Positions 27,441-36,564 of a stretch of 64,000 nucleotides of DNA are shown piece after piece. The notes below the pieces were generated by a model, which was not told the origin of the DNA, ran no database searches, and saw nothing but the letters and a program-made list of their open reading frames with translations. Numbering within the stretch: position 1 is the stretch's first letter; each line of letters opens with the position of its first letter. A program made the position numbers and the translations under genes. Source of the DNA: Microbacterium sp. M28 (GTDB taxonomy: Bacteria; Actinomycetota; Actinomycetes; Actinomycetales; Microbacteriaceae); assembly GCF_025836995.1 (NCBI RefSeq), contig NZ_CP107546.1:372001-436000 (forward strand). Direction: 5' to 3'.

Positions 27441-30400
27441 GTGTCGAAGAAGACCGTCCAGCGCCGCACCGCCCTTCTCGTCGCAGCGACGCTCGCCGCC
27501 ACCGGCATCAGCGCAGCAGCGGGCCTCGCCCCGGCATCCGCCGCCGACCGGACTGTCGCCCTCGTCGGCGACCTCCAGTCCGAGCTCGGCTGCGCGGCGG
27601 ACTGGGCGCCCGACTGCGCCGAGACCGAGCTCGCACCCACCGGAGCCGACGGCATCTACAGTGCGGAGTTCGAGGTTCCCGCCGGCACGTACGAGTACAA
27701 GGTGGCGCTCGACGACGGCTGGGACGAGGCGTACGGGCTCGACGGCGGCGGCGACAACATCCCGCTCACGATCGCCGGCCCGTCGACGCTGCGGTTCACG
27801 TTCGACGACACGCTCAAGCGGGTCGGGCTCGAGGTCGTCGATGTCCGCGGCGGCTTCGCGGCCGAAGACGAGCCGCTCATCGCGAGTCCCGTGCGACAGC
27901 CGGGCGACGGCGAGCAGTTCTACTTCGTGATGACCGACCGGTTCGCGAACGGCGACCCGTCGAACGACGCCGGAGGCCTCGAGGGCGACCGCCTCACCAC
28001 GGGCTACGACCCGACGGACAAGGGCTTCTACCAGGGCGGCGACATCGCCGGCCTGCACCAGAACCTCGACTACATCGAAGGGCTCGGCACGACGGCGATC
28101 TGGCTGACTCCGAGCTTCGCCAACAAGGCCGTCCAGGGCGCGGGCGACACGGCCAGCGCCGGCTACCACGGCTACTGGATCACCGACTTCACCCGCATCG
28201 ACCCGCACCTGGGGACGAACGCGGAGCTCGAGGCGCTGATCGCCGACGCCCATGCCCGCGGCATCAAGGTGTACTTCGACATCATCACCAACCACACCGC
28301 CGACGTCATCGACTACGCCGAGAAGACCTACGGCTACGTCGACCAGGCGACCCGTCCCTACACGGATGCCTCCGGCACCGCCTTCGACGCCGCCGACGTC
28401 GCGGGGAGCGCCGATTTCCCGGCCCTCGACCCGGCCACGAGCTTCCCTTACACGCCCGTCGTCACAGACGAGGACGCCAAGGTCCCGGCCTGGCTGAATG
28501 ATCCGACGCTCTACCACAACCGCGGAAACTCGACCTGGTCGGGGGAGTCCGTGACGCACGGCGACTTCGACGGCCTGGACGACCTGATGACCGAACACCC
28601 CACCGTCGTCAACGGATTCGTCGAGGTCTACCAGGACTGGATCGACCTCGGCATCGACGGATTCCGCATCGACACCGTCAAGCACGTGAACTTCGAGTTC
28701 TGGGAGCAGTGGTCCCAGGATGTCCTCGACTACGCGCACGCGCAGGGCAACGAGGATTTCTTCATGTTCGGCGAGGTCTATGACGCCGATCCGGCGAAGC
28801 TCTCGCCCTACGTGCGGAAGACCGACATGAACTCGGTCTTGGACTTCACCTTCCAGTCGCAGGCCGTGAGCTTCGCTGCCGGAAACTCCGCCAAGGGGTT
28901 GCAGTCGCTCTTCGCCGGCGACGACTACTACACGACGTCCGACACGTCGTCGACGGCTCTGCCGACCTTCCTCGGCAACCACGACATGGGTCGCATCGGA
29001 TCCTTCGTCGACAACCTCGATGCGCCGCTCGAGCGCGACGAGCTCGCGCATGAGCTGATGTTCCTCACCCGTGGCCAGCCGGTCGTGTACTACGGCGACG
29101 AGCAGGGCTTCACCGGACCGGGCGGCGACAAGGACGCCAGGCAGACGCTGTTCGCGACGCAGGTCGACGAGTACGCGAACCAGAATCTCATCACGGGGGA
29201 GCACGCCGGCTCGGTCGACCGTTACGGCACCGACGCGCCGCTCTACGCGCACATCGCGGAGCTCTCGACGCTGCGCGCCGCGCATCCCGCACTGACCGAC
29301 GGTGCACAGATCGAGCGCCACGCGACATCCGGCCCCGGCGTCTACGCCTTCTCCCGAGTGGATGCCGAGGAGAAGGTCGAATACCTCGTGGCGGTCAACA
29401 ACGCCACGACGAACCAGAGCGTCGAGCTGACCACCCTGACCGCCGAGGCGTCGTACGCGCCGCTGTACGGGCAGGCCGAGGCGCTGACGACCGACGCCGG
29501 TGCTGCGACGAGCATCACGGTGCCTGCACTGTCGGCCGTCGTCTGGAAGGCGGATGCCGCGGTCACCGCGCCGGCGGAAGCCGCGCCGATCACCCTCAGT
29601 GTCCCCGCGGCAGGCGCCGGTATCGAAGGCCAGGCCGCCGTCGTGGCCGACATCGCCGACCAGTGGGCGCAGACCAGCTTCTCCTGGCGCGTGGCCGGCG
29701 CCGACGAATGGCACCCGCTCGGCACCGCCGAGGACACCGACCCGCGAGTATTCCACGACCTCGGCGGCCTGAAGAAGGGGACGCTCGTGGAGTACCGTGC
29801 GGTGACGACGGATGCCGCAGGGCATCACGCTGCGGCATCCACGTACGCATCCGTCGGCAATGCCGTGACCCTGGCCGAAGGCGAGGAGCCGCAGCCGACC
29901 TTCGATTCCGTCACGGTCGCCGGCAGCCTGAACGCGGAGATGGGCTGCGCCGCGGACTGGGAGCCGGGCTGCGAGAAGGCGAAACTGGCTCTGCGCGCGG
30001 ACGGCGTCTGGGCAGGGACCTTCGACCTGCCGGCGGGCGACTACGAGTACAAGGCGGCGATCAACGGCAACTGGAGCGTCAACTACGGCGCGAACGGCGT
30101 TCCGGACGGTGCGAACATCACGATCGCTCACGTCGGCGGCCCGATCTCGTTCTACTTCGACCCCCGCACGAACATCGTGCAGTCCAGTGCCGAGGGGCCG
30201 ATCGTGACGCTGCCGGGTTCGCTGCAGTCCGAGCTCGGGTGCCCGGGGGACTGGGCGCCGGACTGCCTCGGCACGCTCTTGGCCGACGGCGACCGCGACG
30301 GCGTGTACGAGTTCTCGACCTCCGCGCTGCCGACCGGCGCGTACGAGCTGAAGGTCGCCCATGGTCTGAGCTGGGCGGAGAACTACGGTGCCGACGGCGC

Positions 30401-33143
30401 TCGAGACGGCGCGAACATCTCGTTCAGCGCGACCGAGGGCAAGGTCACGACCTTCCGCTACGCGCTCGCCACTCACGTTCTCGAGGTGACCGGCGACGAC
30501 CCGCAGCTCCCCGGCGTCGGTGAACAGCGCGCGCACTGGATCGACGAGACGACCATCGCGTGGCCGGCGAACCTCGGCTCCACCGACAGAGCCGCGTACG
30601 CGCTGCACTCGGCATCCGACGCCTCGATCGCGCTGACGGACGGCCAGGTCACCGGCGGCGAGACGATCGAGCTGACGGTCGACGGCACGCTGACCGAGAA
30701 GCAGCTCTCGCGCTTCCCGGCGCTCGCCGGGTTCCTCGCCTTGAGGATCTCCGATGCGGATGCCGCGGCTCTCGTCCGCACGCAGCTGGCCGTCTCTCAG
30801 CGCGGCGCGGACGGAGCGGTCACCGCGTTCACGGGCGTGCAGATCCCCGGCGTGCTGGATGACCTGTACGCGTCCGAGCTCGACGACGTCGATCTCGGAG
30901 TGACGTTCCAGGGCAAGAAGCCGACCTTCCGGCTGTGGGCTCCGACTGCGCAGCAGGTGACCCTGCTGACCTGGAACGCGGGCGCCACCGGCGACCCGGT
31001 TCGCCACGACGCGGCGTGGGATGAGGCATCCGGCGTGTGGCAGGCCAAGGGCGACAAGGGGCTCAAGAACGACGAGTACCTGTGGGAGGTCGTCGTCTAT
31101 GCGCCGAGCACGGGAAAGATCGAGACCAACCTGGTCACCGACCCGTACTCGACCGCGCTGACATTGAACTCGGAGCGGTCCGTCGCGGTCGACCTGGACG
31201 ACAAGGTGTGGGAGCCGAAGATCTGGAAGAAGGCCGAGGCGCCGGAGGTCGAGCGCGACGTGGATCGTGCGATCTACGAGCTGCACATCCGTGACTTCTC
31301 GATCGGCGACACGACGGTGGCCGAGGATAAGCGCGGTACGTACCTCGCCTTCGCCGAGGACAGCGCGGGCGCCGATCAGTTGCGCGAGCTGGCGGACGCC
31401 GGCATCAACACCGTGCATCTGCTGCCGTCATTCGACATCGCCACGATCGACGAGAACCGCTCGACGCAGGCCGTGCCGGCGTGCGACCTCGGCTCGTTCG
31501 GCCCGGCATCCGCAGAGCAGCAGGCGTGCGTCGGCGCAGTCGCCGGTGCCGACGGCTTCAACTGGGGCTACGACCCGTACCACTACTCGGTTCCCGAGGG
31601 CTCCTACGCGGTCGACGCCGACGGCGGGCAGCGCGTGAGCGAGTTCCGGACCATGGTCGGTTCGCTGCATGACATGGGTCTGCAGGTCGTGCTGGACGAG
31701 GTGTTCAACCACACCGCGGCATCCGGTCAGGCGGACACCTCCGTGCTCGACCGGGTCGTGCCCGGCTATTACCACCGCCTGAACGCGGCCGGCTCGGTCG
31801 AGACGAGCACGTGCTGCCAGAACGTGGCGACCGAGCACCTGGCAGCACAGAAGCTCATGGTCGAATCGGTCGTGACCTGGGCGCGGGACTACAAGGTCGA
31901 CGGATTCCGATTCGACCTGATGGGACACCACTCCACGGCCAACATGCTGGCTGTCCGAGAGGCGCTGGACGAACTGACCGTCAGGAAGGACGGCGTCGAC
32001 GGTTCGGCCGTCTACCTCTACGGCGAGGGCTGGAACTTCGGCGAGGTCGCGGACAACGCCCTGTTCGAGCAGGCCACGCAGGGCCAGCTCGGCGGCACGG
32101 GCATCGGCACGTTCAACGATCGGCTGCGGGATGCCGTGCACGGCGGCAGCCCGGTCGACGGGTCGTCCACGTTCCGTCAGGGCTTCGGCACCGGGCTGGG
32201 CACCGACCCGAACGGGAACCCGATCAACGGCACGACCGAGCAGGCGCTCGCCGACCTCGGTCATGAGACGGATCTGGTGAAGCTCGGCCTGGCCGGGAAC
32301 CTGCGCGACTTCGCGTTCACGACCAGCGACGGGGCCGTGACCGCTGGGGCCGACATCGATTACCGCGGCTCGCGGGCCGGCTACGCGGACGAACCGGGCG
32401 AGGTCATCAACTACGTCGACGCGCACGACAACGAGACGCTGTACGACCTCTCGGTGCTGAAGCTGCCGACGGGCACTCCGATGGCGGACCGCGTCCGTAT
32501 GAACACGCTGTCGCTCGCGACGGTGACGCTCTCGCAGTCGCCCTCGTTCTGGCACGCCGGGACCGAGCTGCTGCGGTCGAAGTCGCTGGATCGCAACAGC
32601 TACGACTCGGGCGACTGGTTCAACCGGATCGACTGGACGGGGCAGGAGTCGACCTTCGGCTCCGGGTTGCCGCCGGCGGCGGACAACGAGGAGAAGTGGC
32701 CGATCATGGCCCCGCTGCTGGCGGATCCCGCGCTGAAACCGACGGCCGTGGACATCGCGGCGGCCGAGGCGTCCGCGCTGGATCTGCTCCGGATCCGGGA
32801 AGAGGTCGACCTGCTGCGACTGGGCTCGGCCGACCTGATCGAGCGGAAGGTGAGCTTCCCGAACGGCGGAGCGGATGCCGCTCCCGGCGTCATCGTGATG
32901 CTGATCGACGATCTGATCGGCGCCGACGCCGACCCCGCGCTCGCTGGTGCCCTGGTCGTGTTCAACGCCTCCCCCGACGCGGTGACTCAGACGGTGTCGT
33001 CGCTGACCGGCCGCGATTTCGCGCTGACGGATGCCCAGGCCGACGGCGCGGATGCCGTCGTGAAGGCGACGACCTGGGATGCCTCCTCCGGCACCGTCAC
33101 GGTTCCCGCCCGCTCGGTCGCGGTGCTCGTCGACGCGCAGTAG
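27441..33143 (+). CDS. Secreted two-domain amylopullulanase
   Basis: A 1900-residue secreted starch enzyme. Sec signal peptide 1-34 (cleavage after ASA). Order: X25/pullulanase-associated module (36-137), GH13 alpha-amylase module from about 153 with predicted triad Asp411 (DGFRIDTVKH), Glu445 (FGEVYD) and Asp515 (LGNHDMGR), two further X25 modules (about 821-920 and 920-1018, both SELGC or AEMGC), then CBM48-like and pullulanase GH13 modules with Asp1492 (DGFRFDLMGHH), Glu1529 (YGEGWNFGE) and Asp1663 (DAHDNETLYD). It should cut both alpha-1,4 and alpha-1,6 bonds. GTG start after GGGAG; no cell-wall sorting motif at the C-terminus. Confidence 0.92.
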   Translation: MSKKTVQRRTALLVAATLAATGISAAAGLAPASAADRTVALVGDLQSELGCAADWAPDCAETELAPTGADGIYSAEFEVPAGTYEYKVALDDGWDEAYGLDGGGDNIPLTIAGPSTLRFTFDDTLKRVGLEVVDVRGGFAAEDEPLIASPVRQPGDGEQFYFVMTDRFANGDPSNDAGGLEGDRLTTGYDPTDKGFYQGGDIAGLHQNLDYIEGLGTTAIWLTPSFANKAVQGAGDTASAGYHGYWITDFTRIDPHLGTNAELEALIADAHARGIKVYFDIITNHTADVIDYAEKTYGYVDQATRPYTDASGTAFDAADVAGSADFPALDPATSFPYTPVVTDEDAKVPAWLNDPTLYHNRGNSTWSGESVTHGDFDGLDDLMTEHPTVVNGFVEVYQDWIDLGIDGFRIDTVKHVNFEFWEQWSQDVLDYAHAQGNEDFFMFGEVYDADPAKLSPYVRKTDMNSVLDFTFQSQAVSFAAGNSAKGLQSLFAGDDYYTTSDTSSTALPTFLGNHDMGRIGSFVDNLDAPLERDELAHELMFLTRGQPVVYYGDEQGFTGPGGDKDARQTLFATQVDEYANQNLITGEHAGSVDRYGTDAPLYAHIAELSTLRAAHPALTDGAQIERHATSGPGVYAFSRVDAEEKVEYLVAVNNATTNQSVELTTLTAEASYAPLYGQAEALTTDAGAATSITVPALSAVVWKADAAVTAPAEAAPITLSVPAAGAGIEGQAAVVADIADQWAQTSFSWRVAGADEWHPLGTAEDTDPRVFHDLGGLKKGTLVEYRAVTTDAAGHHAAASTYASVGNAVTLAEGEEPQPTFDSVTVAGSLNAEMGCAADWEPGCEKAKLALRADGVWAGTFDLPAGDYEYKAAINGNWSVNYGANGVPDGANITIAHVGGPISFYFDPRTNIVQSSAEGPIVTLPGSLQSELGCPGDWAPDCLGTLLADGDRDGVYEFSTSALPTGAYELKVAHGLSWAENYGADGARDGANISFSATEGKVTTFRYALATHVLEVTGDDPQLPGVGEQRAHWIDETTIAWPANLGSTDRAAYALHSASDASIALTDGQVTGGETIELTVDGTLTEKQLSRFPALAGFLALRISDADAAALVRTQLAVSQRGADGAVTAFTGVQIPGVLDDLYASELDDVDLGVTFQGKKPTFRLWAPTAQQVTLLTWNAGATGDPVRHDAAWDEASGVWQAKGDKGLKNDEYLWEVVVYAPSTGKIETNLVTDPYSTALTLNSERSVAVDLDDKVWEPKIWKKAEAPEVERDVDRAIYELHIRDFSIGDTTVAEDKRGTYLAFAEDSAGADQLRELADAGINTVHLLPSFDIATIDENRSTQAVPACDLGSFGPASAEQQACVGAVAGADGFNWGYDPYHYSVPEGSYAVDADGGQRVSEFRTMVGSLHDMGLQVVLDEVFNHTAASGQADTSVLDRVVPGYYHRLNAAGSVETSTCCQNVATEHLAAQKLMVESVVTWARDYKVDGFRFDLMGHHSTANMLAVREALDELTVRKDGVDGSAVYLYGEGWNFGEVADNALFEQATQGQLGGTGIGTFNDRLRDAVHGGSPVDGSSTFRQGFGTGLGTDPNGNPINGTTEQALADLGHETDLVKLGLAGNLRDFAFTTSDGAVTAGADIDYRGSRAGYADEPGEVINYVDAHDNETLYDLSVLKLPTGTPMADRVRMNTLSLATVTLSQSPSFWHAGTELLRSKSLDRNSYDSGDWFNRIDWTGQESTFGSGLPPAADNEEKWPIMAPLLADPALKPTAVDIAAAEASALDLLRIREEVDLLRLGSADLIERKVSFPNGGADAAPGVIVMLIDDLIGADADPALAGALVVFNASPDAVTQTVSSLTGRDFALTDAQADGADAVVKATTWDASSGTVTVPARSVAVLVDAQ

Positions 33144-33160
33144 CCGCGACTCAGGCGCCG

Positions 33161-33232
33161 TCGCACGACCCGGGAGCGACTGCACGACCCGAAACCGATG
33201 TCGGTTCGTGCGGCCGTTCCTGGGTCGTGCAT
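33161..33232. repeat. Nested intergenic palindrome after amylopullulanase gene
   Basis: GCACGACCCGGGAGCG (33163-33178) pairs with CGTTCCTGGGTCGTGC (33215-33230) at 14 of 16 positions, TGCACGACCC (33181-33190) offers a competing partner, and AACCGA/TCGGTT form an inner hairpin. Likely a terminator or a palindromic intergenic repeat. The 207-base spacer has no supported gene. Confidence 0.6.
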
Positions 33233-33301
33233 GTGTTTCCGCCACGGCCGCACACCACTCGCCCTGCACAACGGCGCGATGGCCGTGAGATTCTCCACAG
33301 C

Positions 33302-33317
33302 CCGCGGAATTCCGCGG
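33302..33317. promoter_or_regulatory. 16-bp perfect palindrome upstream of small gene
   Basis: CCGCGGAATTCCGCGG is a perfect inverted repeat ending 33 bases before the start of the following hypothetical gene. It could be an operator. No -35/-10 pair is obvious, so the role is unclear. Confidence 0.4.
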
Positions 33318-33350
33318 AGGGGATGCGCGGCACCACGCGATCATCGCCTC

Positions 33351-33797
33351 ATGACCGATGCGAACGCGACACTCAGAGACCTGATCGTCGACCATGACGA
33401 CAACCTCCGCGACCTGCTGCAGGTGCTGCTGCGGCACGCGACCCGCCGCCAGATGTGGCTGATGTTCATCGACGATCACGGGCGCCTCGGCGACCCGATC
33501 ATGCCGATGGACGACGTCCCCGCCGACCCGCACGAGGAGGTGGTGGTCGACGATCTCGGTCTGGTCGACCAGGCGCACGTGCTCATGCACCGCAGCGGCC
33601 TCCTTCTCGAGCTGACGGGCAATGCGAGCGTCGTGCTCGTGTGGGAGCGGATCGGCTCGAGTGTTCTCGACGACGATGACCGCGCCTGGGCGAGTGCGAT
33701 GGCCGATGAGGCCGCGTCGCTCCAGGTGCCGCTGCGCGCGCAGTTCCTGCTGCACAATCGTGGGATCCGCCAGCTGCATCCCGACGACTACCTCTAA
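33351..33797 (+). CDS. Conserved hypothetical protein
   Basis: A 148-residue soluble acidic protein without a family I recognise. N-terminal half: amphipathic helices (LRDLIVDHDDNLRDLLQVLLRHATRRQMWLMFID). Then a segment rich in Asp and Pro (DDVPADPHEEVVVDD), and a C-terminal half alternating strands and helices (SGLLLELTGNASVVLVWER). It contains no transmembrane part or signal peptide. ATG 33351 has no good ribosome site; an in-frame ATG at 33279 is an alternative. Coding composition looks genuine in this frame. Confidence 0.6.
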   Translation: MTDANATLRDLIVDHDDNLRDLLQVLLRHATRRQMWLMFIDDHGRLGDPIMPMDDVPADPHEEVVVDDLGLVDQAHVLMHRSGLLLELTGNASVVLVWERIGSSVLDDDDRAWASAMADEAASLQVPLRAQFLLHNRGIRQLHPDDYL

Positions 33798-33799
33798 CT

Positions 33800-33839
33800 A
33801 CTAGGACGCCCTAGTAAATGGGTGAGGGGCAAAGTAAGC
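33800..33839 (+). promoter_or_regulatory. Operator and promoter of valine-degradation operon
   Basis: ACTAGGACGCCCTAGT (33800-33815) is an inverted repeat with 7 of 8 pairs, typical in size for TetR-family operators. It overlaps the -35 position expected for -10 TAAGCT (33834-33839). A regulator gene for it is not adjacent. Confidence 0.6.
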
Positions 33840-33878
33840 TTTCCTTGTGCCAACGACGGCACGAAGGGACTTTGCACA

Positions 33879-35381
33879 ATGACTCGCACCATCCCCCATT
33901 TCGTAGGCGGATCGCTCCTGACCCCGGACGACGGACGCTTCGCGGACGTGTTCAACCCCAGCACGGGCGCTGTCCAGGCCCGGGTGCCGCTCGCGAGCGC
34001 CGACGACGTGCGCCGCGTGATCGCCGACGCGGAGGACGCGCAGCCCGCATGGGCCGCGACCAATCCGCAGAAGAGGGCGCGCGTGCTGATGCGCTTCCTC
34101 GACCTCGTGCACCGCGACATGGACGATCTCGCCCGGCTCCTCTCCAGCGAGCACGGCAAGACGTTCGACGACGCCAAGGGCGATATCCAGCGCGGTCTGG
34201 ACGTCATCGAGTTCGCGGCCGGTGCGCCGCACCTGCTCAAGGGCGAGTACTCGACCGAGGCCGGCACGGGAATCGACGTGTACTCCCTGCGCCAGCCGCT
34301 CGGCGTCGTCGCCGGCATCACGCCGTTCAACTTCCCGGCGATGATCCCGCTGTGGAAGGCCGGGCCGGCGATCGCCGCAGGCAACGCCTTCGTGCTCAAG
34401 CCGAGCGAGCGCGACCCGTCCGTCCCGGTTCGGCTCGCCGAACTGTTCCTGGAGGCCGGCCTGCCGGCCGGCATCCTCAACGTCGTGCACGGCGACAAGG
34501 AGGCGGTCGACGTCCTGCTGGAAGACGAGCGCGTCAAGGCGATCGGCTTCGTCGGCTCCACGCCGATCGCCGAGTACATCTACGCGACGGCTGCCGCGCA
34601 CGGCAAGCGCGCGCAGTGCTTCGGCGGTGCGAAGAACCACCTCGTCGTCATGCCCGACGCCGACCTCGACCAGGTCGTCGATGCCCTGATCGGCTCCGGT
34701 TACGGATCGGCGGGCGAGCGGTGCATGGCGATCTCGGTCGCCGTGCCGGTGGGGGAGGCGACCGCGGACGCCCTCGCGGCCAAGCTCACCGAGCGCGTCG
34801 CCGAACTGCGGATCGGGCCGTCCGACGCAGAGGGCGTCGACTACGGTCCGCTCATCACACGAGCCGCCGTCGAGCGCGTCACCGACTACATCCAGCAGGG
34901 TGTGGATGCCGGGGCCACTCTCCTCGCCGACGGACGCGGGCTGATCGTCGACGGGTACGAGGAGGGGTTCTACCTCGGGCCGACGCTGTTCGACCACGTG
35001 ACCACCGACATGTCGATCTACCGCGAGGAGATCTTCGGTCCTGTGCTCGTGATCGCCAGGGCGCACGACTACGAGGAGGCGCTGGCGATGGCATCCGACC
35101 ACGAGTTCGGCAACGGCGTCGGGATCTTCACCCGCGACGGCGACGCGGCTCGTGATTTCGCCGCACGCGTGAACGTCGGGATGGTCGGCGTGAACGTGCC
35201 GATCCCGGTGCCACTCGGCTACTACACGTTCGGCGGCTGGAAGCGCAGCGGGTTCGGCGACCTGAACCAGCACGGCCCGGACTCCTTCCGCTTCTACACG
35301 AAGACCAAGACCGTCACCAGCAGGTGGCCGGCGGCCGGTATCCGCGAGGGAGCCAACTTCGTCATGCCCACCACCCGTTGA
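33879..35381 (+). CDS. mmsA: CoA-acylating methylmalonate-semialdehyde dehydrogenase
   Basis: A 500-residue aldehyde dehydrogenase of the MMSDH class. It oxidises methylmalonate semialdehyde with CoA and NAD to propionyl-CoA and CO2 in valine breakdown (also malonate semialdehyde). Catalytic Cys282 in GSAGERCMAIS; FNPSTGAVQARVPLA at the N-terminus and PLGVVAGITPFNFPAMIPLW are class signatures, and the Glu used by hydrolytic ALDHs is absent, as expected. GAAGGG lies before ATG 33879. First gene of the operon. Confidence 0.94.
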   Translation: MTRTIPHFVGGSLLTPDDGRFADVFNPSTGAVQARVPLASADDVRRVIADAEDAQPAWAATNPQKRARVLMRFLDLVHRDMDDLARLLSSEHGKTFDDAKGDIQRGLDVIEFAAGAPHLLKGEYSTEAGTGIDVYSLRQPLGVVAGITPFNFPAMIPLWKAGPAIAAGNAFVLKPSERDPSVPVRLAELFLEAGLPAGILNVVHGDKEAVDVLLEDERVKAIGFVGSTPIAEYIYATAAAHGKRAQCFGGAKNHLVVMPDADLDQVVDALIGSGYGSAGERCMAISVAVPVGEATADALAAKLTERVAELRIGPSDAEGVDYGPLITRAAVERVTDYIQQGVDAGATLLADGRGLIVDGYEEGFYLGPTLFDHVTTDMSIYREEIFGPVLVIARAHDYEEALAMASDHEFGNGVGIFTRDGDAARDFAARVNVGMVGVNVPIPVPLGYYTFGGWKRSGFGDLNQHGPDSFRFYTKTKTVTSRWPAAGIREGANFVMPTTR

Positions 35382-35412
35382 TCCCCATCCGCTGATCCCA
35401 CAAGGAGCACCG

Positions 35413-36564
35413 ATGACCCTCATCACCACCACGACCGAGGAACGGCAGGCGATCCTGCAGGCGGTCCGCGAGTTCGCCGAGGCGGAACTCGCGCCGTTCG
35501 CTCAGGAACGCGACGAGAAGCACATCTTCCCTCGGGAGAGCCTGCAGCACGCGGGCGAGCTCGGGCTGGGCGGCGTGTACGCCGGCGAGGACTTCGGCGG
35601 CACGGGGCTCTCGCGCACCGACACCGTCGCGATCTTCGAGGAGCTCGCGAAGGGCGACCCCGCCGTCGCCGCCTACATCTCGATCCACAACATGGTCGTC
35701 GGCATGATCGATCGCTACGGCGACGAGGCGCAGCGATCGCACTGGCTGCCGATCCTGACGAGCATGACCGGTTTCGGCGGGTACTGCCTGACCGAACCGG
35801 GTGCCGGATCGGATGCCGCGGCGATCGCCACGAGCGCGATCCGCGACGGCGACGAATACGTGCTCACCGGCGTGAAGCAGTTCATCTCCGGCGCAGGCGA
35901 AGCCGCGGTCTACGTCGTGATGGCGCGCACCGGTGACGCGGGTGCGCGCGGCATCACCGCCTTCCTCGTCGCTGGAGACACCGCCGGCCTGAGCTTCGGC
36001 GCGCCGGAGAAGAAGATGGGATGGCATGCCCAGCCGACCAGGCAGGTGATCCTCGACGAGGTGCGCGTCCCGGCATCCGCCCGGCTCGGCGACGAGGGCG
36101 GCGGTTTCAAGATCGCGATGTCGGCGCTCAACGGCGGGCGGCTGAACATCGCCGCCTGTTCGCTCGGCGGTGCGCAGTGGGCGCTCGACAAGGCGATCCA
36201 GTACGTGCACGAGAGGTTCACGTTCGGCGAGCCGCTCGCCGACAAGCAGAGCATCGTGTTCGCGATCGCCGACATGCGGGCGCAGCTGCATGCCGCGCGG
36301 CTCATGGTGCAGGACGCCGCAGCCGCGGTCGACGCGGGCGACGAGGACGCGTCTGTGCGCTGCGCGATGGCCAAGCGCTTCGCGACCGACGCGGGATTCG
36401 ACGTCGCCAACCGTGCGCTGCAGCTGCACGGCGGGTACGGCTATCTGCAGGACTACGGCATCGAGAAGGTGGTGCGCGACCTGCGCGTGCATCAGATCCT
36501 GGAAGGGACGAACGAGATCATGCAGCTCATCGTCGGACGCGAGACCCTCAAGGTCGCGTCGTGA
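35413..36564 (+). CDS. Acyl-CoA dehydrogenase, probably isobutyryl-CoA dehydrogenase
   Basis: A 383-residue FAD flavoenzyme. Signature FGGYCLTEPGAGSDAAAI binds flavin and substrate; the catalytic base is Glu364 in LEGTNEIMQ, the position used by short- and branched-chain members. Between mmsA and mmsB it should oxidise isobutyryl-CoA to methacrylyl-CoA. Electrons leave to ETF, whose genes are 3 kb away. CAAGGAG precedes the ATG. The stop overlaps the mmsB start (GTGA). Confidence 0.92.
   Translation: MTLITTTTEERQAILQAVREFAEAELAPFAQERDEKHIFPRESLQHAGELGLGGVYAGEDFGGTGLSRTDTVAIFEELAKGDPAVAAYISIHNMVVGMIDRYGDEAQRSHWLPILTSMTGFGGYCLTEPGAGSDAAAIATSAIRDGDEYVLTGVKQFISGAGEAAVYVVMARTGDAGARGITAFLVAGDTAGLSFGAPEKKMGWHAQPTRQVILDEVRVPASARLGDEGGGFKIAMSALNGGRLNIAACSLGGAQWALDKAIQYVHERFTFGEPLADKQSIVFAIADMRAQLHAARLMVQDAAAAVDAGDEDASVRCAMAKRFATDAGFDVANRALQLHGGYGYLQDYGIEKVVRDLRVHQILEGTNEIMQLIVGRETLKVAS

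Noticed and set aside
27378..31418. Very long open frame on the minus strand opposite the amylopullulanase gene
   Set aside because: High-GC antisense shadow: Arg/Val/Gly-rich composition with no domain, while the plus strand has complete enzyme motifs.
33198..33350. Upstream extension of the hypothetical gene at 33351
   Set aside because: The extension crosses the palindrome at 33302 and intergenic repeat sequence and has no ribosome site; ATG 33351 begins the plausible helix-rich protein.
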